From Arthrobacter sp. UNC362MFTsu5.1 (lineage in GTDB: Bacteria; Actinomycetota; Actinomycetes; Actinomycetales; Micrococcaceae): a stretch of DNA of 64,000 bases. Location: assembly GCF_000685965.1 (NCBI RefSeq), contig NZ_JMLE01000019.1, positions 1-64,000 on the forward strand, read 5' to 3'. Shown here piece by piece: positions 7,097-16,339 of this stretch. Every line of letters begins with the position of its first letter. Within the stretch, counting starts at the first letter, position 1. The notes beneath the pieces are model-generated. The model searched no databases. It was not told the origin of the DNA and was given only the letters and a program-made list of their open reading frames with translations. Made by a program: the position numbers and the translations under genes.

Positions 7097-10000
7097 GTGA
7101 GTTATCCCCCTCAAAGAAGCACCCCTCAAAGAGGCACCCGGCAGGACACCGGCTCCGGTGCCCCGCCAAGCGGAAAATCCGGGATAGGCGACGTCCGCGC
7201 CGCCAACGAAACCCGGTTGGCCGGCGTACGGTCGTCCTCCGGCGTCCGATTCCCCGGCGCAAAGGCAGTCACGGCAGCAGTCGCCGCGGCTGCGGTGGCC
7301 TTCACCGGCCTGCCGGCGGTGCACGCCGAAACTGCCCTCCCGCCAGCCGGTTCGGGCTTCCGCTTCGACTTCGGCCCGGGTGCTACCGCCGACGGCTACA
7401 CCCAGGTGAATGCCTCCCAGGCATACAGCGCCGCGGCGAGGTTCGGCTTCACTGACACCACCCTGACGTCCGGCGAAGACCGCGGCACCGCCGACCCGCT
7501 GCGGTCCGACTTCGTCCAGGCCCAGGGTGGAAGTTTCCTCGTTGATCTTCCCAACGGCGACTACACCGTCAAGCTCATTGCAGGCGACGCCGTCGCTGCC
7601 ACCAATATCGCGATCACCGCCGAGAAGATCGCCAAGGTCCAGCTCACGGACAAGCCCGCGGGACAGTACCTGGAAATGGAATTCCCCATCTCCCTCGTGG
7701 ACGGCCAGCTGAATCTTGATTTCAGCGGCACAGCGGCCAAGATCAACTCCCTGGTTATCGCTGCCCGTGCACCGAGGTCCGCCACTGCGGATCCCGCCGT
7801 CTACCTCGCCGGCGATTCCACTGTCCAGACCTATGACGCCGGCTACATCCCGCAGGCCGGTTGGGGCCAGATGATCGAACGGTACTTTGATGAGAAGGTC
7901 TCCTTCTTCAATCACGCGATCGGAGGACGCAGCTCCAAGAACTTCATCAGCCAGGGACGGCTGGATGAGATTCTCCGCGTCATCAACCCCGGCGACTACC
8001 TGATGGTGCAGTTCGGCCACAACGACGCCACCGTGGGCGTTGACGACCGGTACGCCTCCCCCGCCGACTACAAGGAATACCTGCGCACCTACGTCAACGG
8101 GACCCGCCAGCGCGGAGCCACCCCGGTGCTGGTCACACCGGTGGGGCGGCGTGATTTTGACGAAACCACCGGGAAATTCAACGTCAGCTTCCCCGAATAC
8201 GTGGACAAGATGAAGGAACTGGCCGCCGAAGAAAACGTGGCAATGGTGGATCTTTCGGCGCTGAGCCGGGCCTACTTTGACGAAATCGGCCCCGAAGACA
8301 CCAAGTCGGTCTTCCTCCACGTCGATGCCGGGGTCTACCCCAACCGTCCCACCGGAACCGTGGACAACACCCACTTCCAGGAGTACGGCGCCATCCAGAT
8401 GGCACGCCTGCTGGCGGGCGGCATAAAGCAGCTCAACATCCCGCTGGCCGCACGCGCCAAAGAGATCGTCCCACCGTCGGCCGTTCCTGCGAAGCCCCAG
8501 GGCCTGGTGGCCGGCAGCATCTCCAATGCCGGCGCGCTCCTGAAATGGCAGCCCACCGAGGGCGCGGACATCTACAAGGTATACCGGAAGCTGTTGGCCG
8601 AGCCGGACACCGCCTACAAGCTGGCCACCACGGCCACCGTCCCCACGGCAAACCTGGCGGGCCTTTCCGAAGGCACCGCCTACAGCGTGCGGATCGCAGC
8701 AATGAACGGCAAAGGCCTTTCCGAACCCGGCGACGCACTGTCCCTGACCACCAAGGAAGCCAAGTACAAGTTCGACTTCGGCCCGGTGGGTGCACCGGTT
8801 GAAGCCGGCTACGCCGAGGTCAACCGCACCATGGCATACAGCAAGGAACGCGGTTACGGCTTCAAGGACCTCTCCGTCCTCAGCGACCGAGACCGCGGCG
8901 CCGTCACCACCAACCTGCTTCGCGACTTCGTACTCAGCGGCTCCAGTTTCGAATTCCAGCTGGACGTGCCCAACGGCACCTACGCGCTGAAGACCTACCA
9001 CAGCGACTGGATCGGCTCCACGCGGACGGACGTGGCAGTAGAAGGCAAAGGCTATGGACAGGTTTCTTCCGGCAAAGCCTCCTCGGCGGAAAAGATCGTC
9101 AACCAGGTCCTGGTGACCGACGGCCAGCTCAACGTGACCATTAGCGGTTCCGGCCAGCGGCTCAACGGCCTGGAAGTCACTCCACTCCTGGTGGGCCCCA
9201 CCAACCTGCGCACCACCGCAGTGGACGCTTCGGCTGAACCGGCGGTGGTGGAACTCGCCTGGGACGCCGTGGCCGACGCCGCCAGCTACAAGGTGTTCCG
9301 GCAGGCAAACTTCGAGCCGCAGCCGCAGCTCGTTGCTGAGCACATCACGGAAACAACGTTCAAGGACACCACAGCGTTCGCAGGGCTGCCCTACAAGTAC
9401 CACGTGGTTGCAGTGGACAGCACCGGCCTTGAGTCAGTACCTTCCAACACCGCGGAGGTCTCCCTCACGGACCCGAACACACCCGTACCCGCGGCGCCTT
9501 CCAAGGTGGACGTCAAGGCAATCGAGAAGAGCAGCGTCAGCCTCAAGTGGCAGAAAGTCGGCGGCGCATCCGCCTACCACGTGTACCGCTCGACGTCGGC
9601 AGACGGCACCTTCTCCTACGCCGGGCGCGCCACCGAGGTGACGTTCACGGACACCACCGTGCTGACCACCATCAGGTACTACTACCGCGTCACCGCCATC
9701 AACAAGGGAGGGGAATCAGCAGCGTCGCCCGTGATCGGCACTGACAGGGTCACCGTGGTAAACCGGCAGGTGGAGAAGCTGGACCGCGCCCCCGTGGCCC
9801 TGCTCACCGGAGAAGGCGTCCGCGTGGGCTGGCGCATGCTGGGCCTGGATCCCGAACAGATCGGCTTCCATGTCATCCGCGACGGCGTTCAGCTCACCGT
9901 GGATCCGATCAGGAACAGCACGTCCTACCTCGATGCCGGCGGAACGGCCTCGTCCAAATACGTGATCAAGGCGGTGGGTGCCGGCGCAGACCAACTGACG

Positions 10001-11578
10001 GCCGAGTTCACGCCGATGTCCCGCAACTACCTGGCGATCAAGCTCGACAAGCCGGCGGACGACTACACCAAGGACGGACAGCCCTACAGCTACTCCGCCG
10101 GAGATGCGAGCGTGGCCGACGTCGACGGCGACGGCACGTACGAAATCATCCAGATGTGGTCCCCGTCCAACTCCAAGGACAACTCGCAGGCCGGTTACAC
10201 CGGCACTGTCTACGTCGACGCCTACAGGACGGACGGCACCAAGCTCTGGCGCATCAACATGGGCCCGAACATCCGTGCCGGCGCCCACTACACCCAGCTG
10301 CTTGCGTACGACTTCGACGGCGACGGCAAGGCCGAAGTCGCTATGAAGACGGCGGACGGCACCCGGGACGCGGCCGGGACGGTGATCGGCAACCCGAACG
10401 CTGACTACCGGACCAGCAGCGGCTACGTCCTGACCGGCGATGAGTTCCTCACCGTCTTCCACGGCCTGACGGGCACCATCATGGACACCGTGAAGTACGA
10501 ACCGCCGCGCGGCGACGTGGCGGCCTGGGGCGACGGCTACGGTAACCGCGTGGACCGCTTCCTCGGAGCGGTGGCCTACCTGGACGGCGAACACCCGTCC
10601 ATGATGTTCAGCCGCGGCTACTACACCCGTGCCGTGCTGGCGACGTATGACCTCGTTGCGGGCAAGATCGTCAAGCGCTGGATCTTCGACTCCGATGTGT
10701 CCGGCACGCAGTACCGCGGGCAAGGCAACCACAACCTCTCCGTGGCGGACGTGGACGCCGACGGCAAGGACGAGTTCATTTTCGGGTCCATGACCATCGA
10801 TGACAACGGCCAGCCGCTCTACACCACCGGGCTGGGCCACGGCGACGCGATCCACACCAGCGACCTCGATCCGTCGAGGCCCGGACTGGAGACCTTCGCG
10901 GTGCACGAGGACATGGGCTCCAGCGGAAACCGCGGAGCGACGTTCCGCGATTCCCGGACCGGTGAGGTGCTGTGGAGCATTCCGGCGATCAAGGACACCG
11001 GGCGCGGCGCAGCCGGGGACATCGACCCCCGCTACGCGGGGGCCGAAGGCTGGGCAATTGGCGGCACCGCGGCATGGAACTCGCCCGTGGGCCAGCTGAT
11101 GTCCGCCAAGGGCGAGCTGATCGCTGAGAAGATCCCGGCCGCCAACTTCCTGGCCTGGTGGGACGGCGACCTGCTGCGCGAGATCGTTGACCACGATTTC
11201 GACGACGCCACGTACAGCGGTGTGCCGACCATCAGTAAGTGGAACTGGAACACCGAGTCCGGCGACAAGCTGCTGACAGCCACGGGAGCCAAATCCAATA
11301 ACGGCACCAAGGGCACGCCTGCCATCCAGGCCGACCTCCTGGGTGACTGGCGCGAGGAAATCGCCTGGCCGTCGTCGGACAGCACGGAGCTGCGGATCTA
11401 CACCACCACAGCTTCCACCGACGTCCGTCTGCGGACCCTGATGCACGATTCCGTGTACCGGCTCTCGGTGGCCCGCGAGAACATCTCGTACAACCAGCCG
11501 CCGCACCCGGGCTTCTTCATCGGTGAGGGCATGGAGATGCCGTCCCAGCCGGACATCGTGTACACCGGGGCCCGCTAA
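7097..11578 (+). CDS. Secreted bifunctional rhamnogalacturonan acetylesterase-lyase
   Basis: The start is GTG at 7097, because AAAGGAG (7084-7090) is six bases upstream; the in-frame ATG at 7091 touches that site. The protein has 1493 aa. After a long n-region, a signal-type hydrophobic stretch ends in HAET (about residues 54-77). Domains in order are: a galactose-binding-like module (FRFDFGPG..., about 83-230); a CE12-type SGNH esterase (about 230-455) with GDST, QFGHND and the DNTHF Asp-His pair; FnIII; a second galactose-binding-like module (KFDFGPVG); two FnIII domains; and a C-terminal PL11-type rhamnogalacturonan lyase (about 890-1493) with Asp-rich calcium loops DVDGDGTYE, DFDGDGKAE and DVDADGKDE. 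It should deacetylate and cut the rhamnogalacturonan I backbone of pectin outside the cell. It stands alone in its transcription unit. Confidence 0.93.
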   Translation: MSYPPQRSTPQRGTRQDTGSGAPPSGKSGIGDVRAANETRLAGVRSSSGVRFPGAKAVTAAVAAAAVAFTGLPAVHAETALPPAGSGFRFDFGPGATADGYTQVNASQAYSAAARFGFTDTTLTSGEDRGTADPLRSDFVQAQGGSFLVDLPNGDYTVKLIAGDAVAATNIAITAEKIAKVQLTDKPAGQYLEMEFPISLVDGQLNLDFSGTAAKINSLVIAARAPRSATADPAVYLAGDSTVQTYDAGYIPQAGWGQMIERYFDEKVSFFNHAIGGRSSKNFISQGRLDEILRVINPGDYLMVQFGHNDATVGVDDRYASPADYKEYLRTYVNGTRQRGATPVLVTPVGRRDFDETTGKFNVSFPEYVDKMKELAAEENVAMVDLSALSRAYFDEIGPEDTKSVFLHVDAGVYPNRPTGTVDNTHFQEYGAIQMARLLAGGIKQLNIPLAARAKEIVPPSAVPAKPQGLVAGSISNAGALLKWQPTEGADIYKVYRKLLAEPDTAYKLATTATVPTANLAGLSEGTAYSVRIAAMNGKGLSEPGDALSLTTKEAKYKFDFGPVGAPVEAGYAEVNRTMAYSKERGYGFKDLSVLSDRDRGAVTTNLLRDFVLSGSSFEFQLDVPNGTYALKTYHSDWIGSTRTDVAVEGKGYGQVSSGKASSAEKIVNQVLVTDGQLNVTISGSGQRLNGLEVTPLLVGPTNLRTTAVDASAEPAVVELAWDAVADAASYKVFRQANFEPQPQLVAEHITETTFKDTTAFAGLPYKYHVVAVDSTGLESVPSNTAEVSLTDPNTPVPAAPSKVDVKAIEKSSVSLKWQKVGGASAYHVYRSTSADGTFSYAGRATEVTFTDTTVLTTIRYYYRVTAINKGGESAASPVIGTDRVTVVNRQVEKLDRAPVALLTGEGVRVGWRMLGLDPEQIGFHVIRDGVQLTVDPIRNSTSYLDAGGTASSKYVIKAVGAGADQLTAEFTPMSRNYLAIKLDKPADDYTKDGQPYSYSAGDASVADVDGDGTYEIIQMWSPSNSKDNSQAGYTGTVYVDAYRTDGTKLWRINMGPNIRAGAHYTQLLAYDFDGDGKAEVAMKTADGTRDAAGTVIGNPNADYRTSSGYVLTGDEFLTVFHGLTGTIMDTVKYEPPRGDVAAWGDGYGNRVDRFLGAVAYLDGEHPSMMFSRGYYTRAVLATYDLVAGKIVKRWIFDSDVSGTQYRGQGNHNLSVADVDADGKDEFIFGSMTIDDNGQPLYTTGLGHGDAIHTSDLDPSRPGLETFAVHEDMGSSGNRGATFRDSRTGEVLWSIPAIKDTGRGAAGDIDPRYAGAEGWAIGGTAAWNSPVGQLMSAKGELIAEKIPAANFLAWWDGDLLREIVDHDFDDATYSGVPTISKWNWNTESGDKLLTATGAKSNNGTKGTPAIQADLLGDWREEIAWPSSDSTELRIYTTTASTDVRLRTLMHDSVYRLSVARENISYNQPPHPGFFIGEGMEMPSQPDIVYTGAR

Positions 11579-11601
11579 GGATTCCGGACCCCCGGCGACG
11601 G

Positions 11602-11637
11602 ACGCCGCCCCACCCCATATGGCGGGTGGGGCGGCGT
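11602..11637 (+). terminator. Terminator of the rhamnogalacturonan enzyme gene
   Basis: A perfect 14-bp inverted repeat (ACGCCGCCCCACCC and its complement) with an eight-base loop is followed by TTGTGT. It starts 24 bp after the stop codon. Confidence 0.75.
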
Positions 11638-11687
11638 TTGTGTCATCCGGACCCGTTAGTGCGCGCGGTGGTCAGTAAACTCTCAGC

Positions 11688-12704
11688 ATGAGCGAGTCTG
11701 CCGCCAATTCAGTGACCCTCCGCTTCCTTGCGGCCCCCATGGACGTCGGCCACAGCGGTTCCGTGGACGCCGGAACCGTGCTCGAGTGGGTGGACAAGGC
11801 GGCCTATGCCGCAGCAGTCGGCTGGGCAAAGTCCTACTGCGTCACGGCTTACGTGGGCAACATCCACTTTGCGGACCCGGTCAACAGCGGCGACATGGTC
11901 GAAGTCACCGCCACGATCGTCTATACCGGGCGCTCTTCCATGCACATCCGCACCGTCGTGTCCTCGGGCGACCCGAAGGGCGGCCCCGCCACCATGCGCA
12001 GCCAGTGCATGGTGATTTTTGTGGCCGTGGGTGCGGACGGAAAACCGGTGCCGGTCCCGCAGTTCGAACCTTCCACGCCCGACGAGATTGAGCAGCGCGA
12101 CCACGCCCTGGCCCGGATCAAGGTGCGCGAAGACATTGTGCAGGCGATGAACGCGCAGCAATATACCGACGCCGGCACCGCCGAACGGGTTGTCCTCCGG
12201 TTCATGGCCGCCCCTACCGACGTGAACTGGGGCGGCAAGGTGCACGGCGGCATCGTCATGAAGTGGATCGATGAGGCCGCCTATGTGTGTGCGTCCCGGT
12301 ACTGCGGCAAGGACACCGTCGCGGTGTTCTCCGGCGGGGTGCGTTTCTACCGGCCGCTGTTGATCGGCCACGTGGTGGAAGTGGAGGCACGGCTCGTGTA
12401 CACCGGCACCAAGGGCATGCATGTTGCCGTCCACGTCCGGTCCGGCGATCCCAAGGGCCGGGAGATGAACCTGACCACGTACTGCCTCACAGTCATGGTG
12501 GCCAGGGACGCGTCCGGGAACTCGGTGCCCATTCCGCCATGGGTTCCGGTTTCTGAAGAGGACAAGCGCCTGCACGCCCACGCCCGGGAACTGCTGGAGA
12601 TCCGGGGCCGGGCCCCCGGAAACCGGCTACCCAACCACCTGCTGTCAGCTGGCGGCGTTCAGGCCGGCGGGGCGCCTGCCGGCGGGGTGCAGGCGACCTC
12701 GTAG
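11688..12704 (+). CDS. Acyl-CoA thioesterase with tandem hotdog domains
   Basis: This 338-aa protein has two copies of the acyl-CoA thioesterase hotdog domain. Each contains a VTLRFLAAPMDV/VVLRFMAAPTDV strand, a DxAAY helix (VDKAAYAAA and IDEAAYVCA) and a ...F.DPV/FYRPLLIGH...VEV segment. Such enzymes hydrolyse acyl-CoA to free acid and CoA in the cytoplasm. The C-terminal 30 residues are Gly/Ala-rich and probably disordered. TAAACT (11676-11681) ends six bases before the ATG and no ribosome binding site is present, so the transcript is probably leaderless. It is convergent with dnaB, nine bases away. Confidence 0.9.
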   Translation: MSESAANSVTLRFLAAPMDVGHSGSVDAGTVLEWVDKAAYAAAVGWAKSYCVTAYVGNIHFADPVNSGDMVEVTATIVYTGRSSMHIRTVVSSGDPKGGPATMRSQCMVIFVAVGADGKPVPVPQFEPSTPDEIEQRDHALARIKVREDIVQAMNAQQYTDAGTAERVVLRFMAAPTDVNWGGKVHGGIVMKWIDEAAYVCASRYCGKDTVAVFSGGVRFYRPLLIGHVVEVEARLVYTGTKGMHVAVHVRSGDPKGREMNLTTYCLTVMVARDASGNSVPIPPWVPVSEEDKRLHAHARELLEIRGRAPGNRLPNHLLSAGGVQAGGAPAGGVQATS

Positions 12705-12713
12705 TCCGGCCGG

Positions 12714-14096
12714 CTAGAAGCCGCCGCCGCCGGCGTCCGCCGCCATGTTGGCGAACCGCGAGTAATGCCCCTGGAAGGCCACCACAATGTCCTTGGTCGG
12801 GCCGTTACGGTGCTTGGCGATGAGAATGTCAGCTTCGCCGGCGCGCGGCGACTCCTTGTCGTAGACGTCCTCGCGGTGGAGCAGGATCACCATGTCGGCA
12901 TCCTGCTCGATCGAGCCTGATTCACGGAGGTCCGAAACCATGGGCCGCTTGTCCTGGCGCTGTTCGGAGCCACGGTTCAGCTGTGACAGCGCAATCACCG
13001 GCACCTGGAGTTCCTTGGCCAGCAGCTTCAGGGCACGGGAGAACTCCGAGACTTCCTGCTGGCGGGATTCCACTTTTTTGCCGGAGCTCATGAGCTGCAG
13101 GTAGTCCAGGATGACCAGCTTGAGGTCGTGCTGCTGCTTGAGCCTGCGGCATTTGGCCCGGATTTCCATGAGCGACATGTTGGGGCTGTCATCAATGAAC
13201 AGCGGGGCCTCGTTCATCCGGCCCATGGTGGTGGCGATCTTGGACCATTGTTCGTCCTTGATGGTGCCCTTGCGGAGGTCCTGGAGGCCGATGGTGGCCT
13301 CCGCGGACAGGAGGCGCATGGCGATTTCGTTCCGGCCCATTTCCAGGGAGAACATCACCGTGGCGAGGTTGTTCTTGATGGCCGCGGACCGGGCAAAGTC
13401 CAGGGCGAACGTGGACTTACCGACAGCCGGGCGGGCCGCGATGACAATCATCTGCCCCGGGTGCAGGCCGTGTGTGAGCTCGTCCAGTTCGTAGAAGCCC
13501 GTGGGCACGCCCGTCATGCCTTCGTCGCGGTGGCCCGAAGCTTCAATCTCGTCCACCGTGGATTCCATGACGTCCTTGAGGACAACGTAGTCCTCAGCCG
13601 TCCGCCGTTCCGCCACCGCGTAAATCTCCGCCTGGGCTTGGTTGACGAGGTCTTCCACTTCGCCGTCCGAGCCGTAACCCAGCTGGACGATCTTGGTGCC
13701 GGCATTTACCAGCCGCCGCAGGACGGCACGTTCGGCAACGATCTCTGCGTAGTATCCTGCGTTGGCGGCAGTGGGTACGGTCTGAATAAGCTCGTGCAGG
13801 TAGGCGGGTCCGCCGATCCTGTTGATCTCTCCGCGCTTGGTCAGCTCGTCAGACACAGTTACGGCGTCGGCAGGTTCGCCGCGGCCGTAGAGGTCAATGA
13901 CGGCCTCGTAGATGGTCTCGTGGGCGGGACGGTAGAAGTCCTGGCCCCGCAGGATCTCAACGACGTCGGCGATGGCGTCCTTGGACAGCATCATGCCGCC
14001 GAGAACTGATTGCTCGGCAGGGATGTCCTGGGGCGGCTTTCGGTTGCCTTCGGAACTCCGGGTGCCCTCGATTGAGTCCAGGTGCGTAACTGACAA
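12714..14096 (-). CDS. dnaB: Replicative DNA helicase DnaB
   Basis: This 460-aa hexameric helicase unwinds the replication fork and contacts primase through its N-terminal domain (about residues 20-130, starting PPQDIPAEQSVLGGMML). The RecA-like C-terminal domain has the Walker A ARPAVGKST near residue 225, followed by SLEMGRNEIAMRLL, LVILDYLQL and SQLNRGSEQR. No intein interrupts it. I choose a TTG start at 14096 (SVTHLDSIEG...), with GGAGG nine bases upstream. The frame is open upstream to 14219, but that extension lacks a ribosome binding site and does not look like DnaB. A DnaA-box-rich gene-free stretch lies upstream. Confidence 0.97.
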   Translation of the reverse strand: MSVTHLDSIEGTRSSEGNRKPPQDIPAEQSVLGGMMLSKDAIADVVEILRGQDFYRPAHETIYEAVIDLYGRGEPADAVTVSDELTKRGEINRIGGPAYLHELIQTVPTAANAGYYAEIVAERAVLRRLVNAGTKIVQLGYGSDGEVEDLVNQAQAEIYAVAERRTAEDYVVLKDVMESTVDEIEASGHRDEGMTGVPTGFYELDELTHGLHPGQMIVIAARPAVGKSTFALDFARSAAIKNNLATVMFSLEMGRNEIAMRLLSAEATIGLQDLRKGTIKDEQWSKIATTMGRMNEAPLFIDDSPNMSLMEIRAKCRRLKQQHDLKLVILDYLQLMSSGKKVESRQQEVSEFSRALKLLAKELQVPVIALSQLNRGSEQRQDKRPMVSDLRESGSIEQDADMVILLHREDVYDKESPRAGEADILIAKHRNGPTKDIVVAFQGHYSRFANMAADAGGGGF

Positions 14097-14787
14097 AGCT
14101 GCCGTCCTCCGTTGTGTACCGCGGCGTATCTCTTTAAGCCGTCGGTGCTGTGTTGCCATGTGCCATTGGGCTGACCTGCGAAGCCGGGCCTCGCTGTGCG
14201 CCATGACCAGAACTACCACCCGGCACTGACAGTCTTCCCGTGCAGGAAGGTGCCTGCACCCGCAGTTCCTGCCGAATCCCTGGTTATCCCCAGTTTGCGG
14301 AGGTTATCCACAATTGCTTGTAGGACTCTGCATCCGGACCGCCCGCAGGGGCTCGGTCCGGACTGCGGAAATCAAGTACCAATGCCCCAAAAACAGGTAT
14401 CCCGCTACGTTAGTACCCCTGCCCGCGGCCACCAAGCCCACATACATGCACACCTGTGGATAAGTTGTGGATTAAGGGGTCCTGCTTGTGCACAGCCTGT
14501 GTGGCAACCTGTGGAAACAAAAAAACTTTGAGCCACAATAGGCGCCTGACCTGCGAAAACGTCCGAAATGCCATGTGGATGAAAAATACTTCTAAGGAAC
14601 ATTCATCCACAGCTTTCAGGTTCCCACTGGGGATACCGGCCGGTAACCCGGGCGGAAGTGACGAAAGATATACCCGGGCTGTGATCTACATCATCACGAA
14701 GGCGTCGAATTGACGGCCGCCCGGCCGGGCTGTATGCGAGCCGCAGAATATGCTGTGGATAACAGCGAACTGGCATAAGCTCTATGC
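14097..14787. other. Gene-free region upstream of dnaB, rich in DnaA boxes
   Basis: About 690 bp has no supportable gene and lower GC than its surroundings. It must hold the dnaB promoter (minus) and the promoter of the gene at 14788 (plus). It contains three perfect TTATCCACA-type DnaA boxes and at least five one- or two-mismatch copies. Confidence 0.75.
14284..14762. promoter_or_regulatory. DnaA-box cluster
   Basis: Perfect boxes TTATCCACA or its complement are at 14304-14312, 14455-14463 and 14754-14762. One-mismatch copies are at 14284-14292, 14466-14474, 14574-14582 and 14603-14611, and a two-mismatch copy is at 14510-14518. The boxes at 14284 and 14304 are exactly 20 bp apart. Without dnaA or dnaN nearby this is more likely a DnaA-titrating or regulatory site than the main origin. 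Confidence 0.7.
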
Positions 14788-15255
14788 ATGGGCGATGTGT
14801 TGATAGTTATACTGCCTGCCCTCATCCTTGTGGCAGTCATCTGGGCCGTGACCACGGCCCTCAAGCCTCGGGACACCGGCATCTCAGACGCCGAGCGGTA
14901 TCAACTTGAGCTGGCCCTGCGGTCGCAGGCACATTATGCCGCCCAGGTGAAAGCGGCCACCGCCGCCCGGGCGCGGGTTGATGCCGCCACCCGGCCAAGC
15001 CAAAACGAGCAACAGCAGTCACAACAGGCCGACCATGCGCGGGCGGCCCTGCACGCCCAGGCGGGGTCAAGCCCGGGCGTGGGAATGCACGGCTATCAGG
15101 GCCCGGTCCTGCCCGGAGGCCAATTGAACCCGCAGTTCGCCCTGCAACTGCAGTCCATGGCCCGCAACGGCCAGAAACTGCAAGCCATCAAGATGCTGCG
15201 GCAGGCAACGCATTCAGATCTTTTGACCGCCAAGAATTATGTAGATCGGCTATAG
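14788..15255 (+). CDS. Membrane-anchored protein with L7/L12-like C-terminal motif
   Basis: This 155-aa protein has one N-terminal transmembrane helix (residues 4-24), a Gln/Ala-rich charged linker with QNEQQQSQQ, and a C-terminal 40-residue helical segment. In that segment KLQAIKMLRQATHSDLLTAK resembles the ribosomal L7/L12 C-terminal fold. It is not ribosomal protein L7/L12, and its function is unknown. TAAGCT (14776-14781) ends six bases before the ATG, indicating a leaderless start. A perfect DnaA box (14754-14762) covers the -35 position. It is two bases upstream of a similar gene and is clearly co-transcribed with it. Confidence 0.75.
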   Translation: MGDVLIVILPALILVAVIWAVTTALKPRDTGISDAERYQLELALRSQAHYAAQVKAATAARARVDAATRPSQNEQQQSQQADHARAALHAQAGSSPGVGMHGYQGPVLPGGQLNPQFALQLQSMARNGQKLQAIKMLRQATHSDLLTAKNYVDRL

Positions 15256-15257
15256 CA

Positions 15258-15839
15258 ATGGAATCACTGGTGATCCCCGTCCTGATCCTTCTCCTCGTGG
15301 GAGCCGCAGTCCTGCTGGCGGCCCGCGCCGTGGGTCGCCGGACCTCCGGCCCGAAGGCTTCAGCCGCCACGGCAGCCGGCAGCACGCCGCCCGGCGAGCC
15401 GGTGGAACTGGCCCGGGCCGCGGCAGCGAAGCTCAATGAAGACCAGCACCGCAGGCTGTACGCCCTGATAGCGCAGGGGCAGGCCATGGCGGCCATCAAG
15501 CTCTACTACGAAGCCTCAGGCGAGGGCCTGCGGGCCTCCCGCGACGCCGTCGGCGCCCTGGCCGCCCACCCCCAGCCGTTTACCCCAGCGGCCCCTGAGG
15601 TGCCGGAACATGACGATGACGACGCACCCGAGCGTTTCCCGTACCGGTACCGCGCGATTGCCAGCAAGGGCGATGTCACCCGGGAGGTCAGCAGCAATAT
15701 GCTTAACGACGAGATCTACGGTCGGATTCGCACGCTGGCCAAGAGCGGCGACACTGAGGCGGCCGCAACGGCCCTCACCAAGCATTCGGACATTTCACTT
15801 AAGCAGGCCCGCGAGTTTATCGCCCTGCTCGACGACTGA
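15258..15839 (+). CDS. Membrane-anchored protein with two L7/L12-like segments
   Basis: This 193-aa protein has an N-terminal transmembrane helix (about residues 4-22) and two helical segments that resemble L7/L12 C-terminal motifs. One is near residues 54-92 (HRRLYALIAQGQAMAAIKLY...) and the other is at 154-193 (YGRIRTLAKSGDTEAAATAL...KQAREFIALL). An acidic linker (EVPEHDDDDAPE) separates them. The gene starts two bases after the preceding stop codon and shares its architecture, so the pair probably arose by duplication. Function is unknown. Confidence 0.75.
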   Translation: MESLVIPVLILLLVGAAVLLAARAVGRRTSGPKASAATAAGSTPPGEPVELARAAAAKLNEDQHRRLYALIAQGQAMAAIKLYYEASGEGLRASRDAVGALAAHPQPFTPAAPEVPEHDDDDAPERFPYRYRAIASKGDVTREVSSNMLNDEIYGRIRTLAKSGDTEAAATALTKHSDISLKQAREFIALLDD

Positions 15840-15896
15840 GCGGCCCGGACTCGCGCACTGCCGTAGGGCTGAGGGCACGCCGTTCGGGCGGGGCGC

Positions 15897-16271
15897 CTAG
15901 AAATCGAAGAGCTCGCCGAGCCAGCCTTCCTTTTTCTTGGGCCGCCGCCGGTCGTCATAGCGCCGGTCGTCATACCGGGGTTGATCGTAGCGGGGACGGT
16001 CCCGCCGGTCGTCATAGCGGCGATCATCCGGCCGCCTGTCGTCCCGGCGCGGATCCGGATTGTTGTACAGCGGCGGCGGAATAAGTCCGGGGACGGGGGG
16101 CGCGGCCGGCGCAGCCGGCGTTTGCGGCCCTGCCAACTCGGCGGCGCGGTCAATGATCTTGTCCAGTTCGCCGCGGTCAAGCCACACGCCCCGGCACTGC
16201 GGACAGTAATCGATCTCCACTCCGCTGCGCTCACTCATGACCAGGTCTATTGAATCCACAGGGCATTTCAT
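15897..16271 (-). CDS. TFIIB-type zinc-ribbon protein with DDRR repeats
   Basis: This protein of about 124 aa has an N-terminal zf-TFIIB zinc ribbon, with MKCPVD followed by DYCPQCRGVWLDRGELDKII. Its four ligand cysteines are largely conserved in the family. A Pro-rich linker follows, then a low-complexity tract of DDRRYDDRR-like repeats, and it ends in a hydrophobic LGELFDF. The function of this family is unknown. I chose the ATG at 16271, where the conserved domain begins; an in-frame ATG at 16310 adds 13 residues. Neither has a clear ribosome binding site. Confidence 0.78.
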   Translation of the reverse strand: MKCPVDSIDLVMSERSGVEIDYCPQCRGVWLDRGELDKIIDRAAELAGPQTPAAPAAPPVPGLIPPPLYNNPDPRRDDRRPDDRRYDDRRDRPRYDQPRYDDRRYDDRRRPKKKEGWLGELFDF

Positions 16272-16339
16272 GTTCCGCACAACGACTGGAACTGCGGAAA
16301 AGTTCGACATGCACCGGGCGGGTCCGCCGGAGGTTGCAC

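Noticed and set aside
7082..9403. 773-codon minus-strand open frame opposite the pectin enzyme
   Set aside because: It mirrors the high-GC coding frame of the opposite strand, has no family features, and overlaps a clearly real gene.
9716..11506. 596-codon minus-strand open frame
   Set aside because: Antisense shadow of the same large enzyme; no ribosome binding site or recognisable domain.
14284..14762. Main replication origin
   Set aside because: DnaA boxes are present, but dnaA, dnaN, rpmH and parAB are not adjacent; gene order places oriC beyond the trxBA end.
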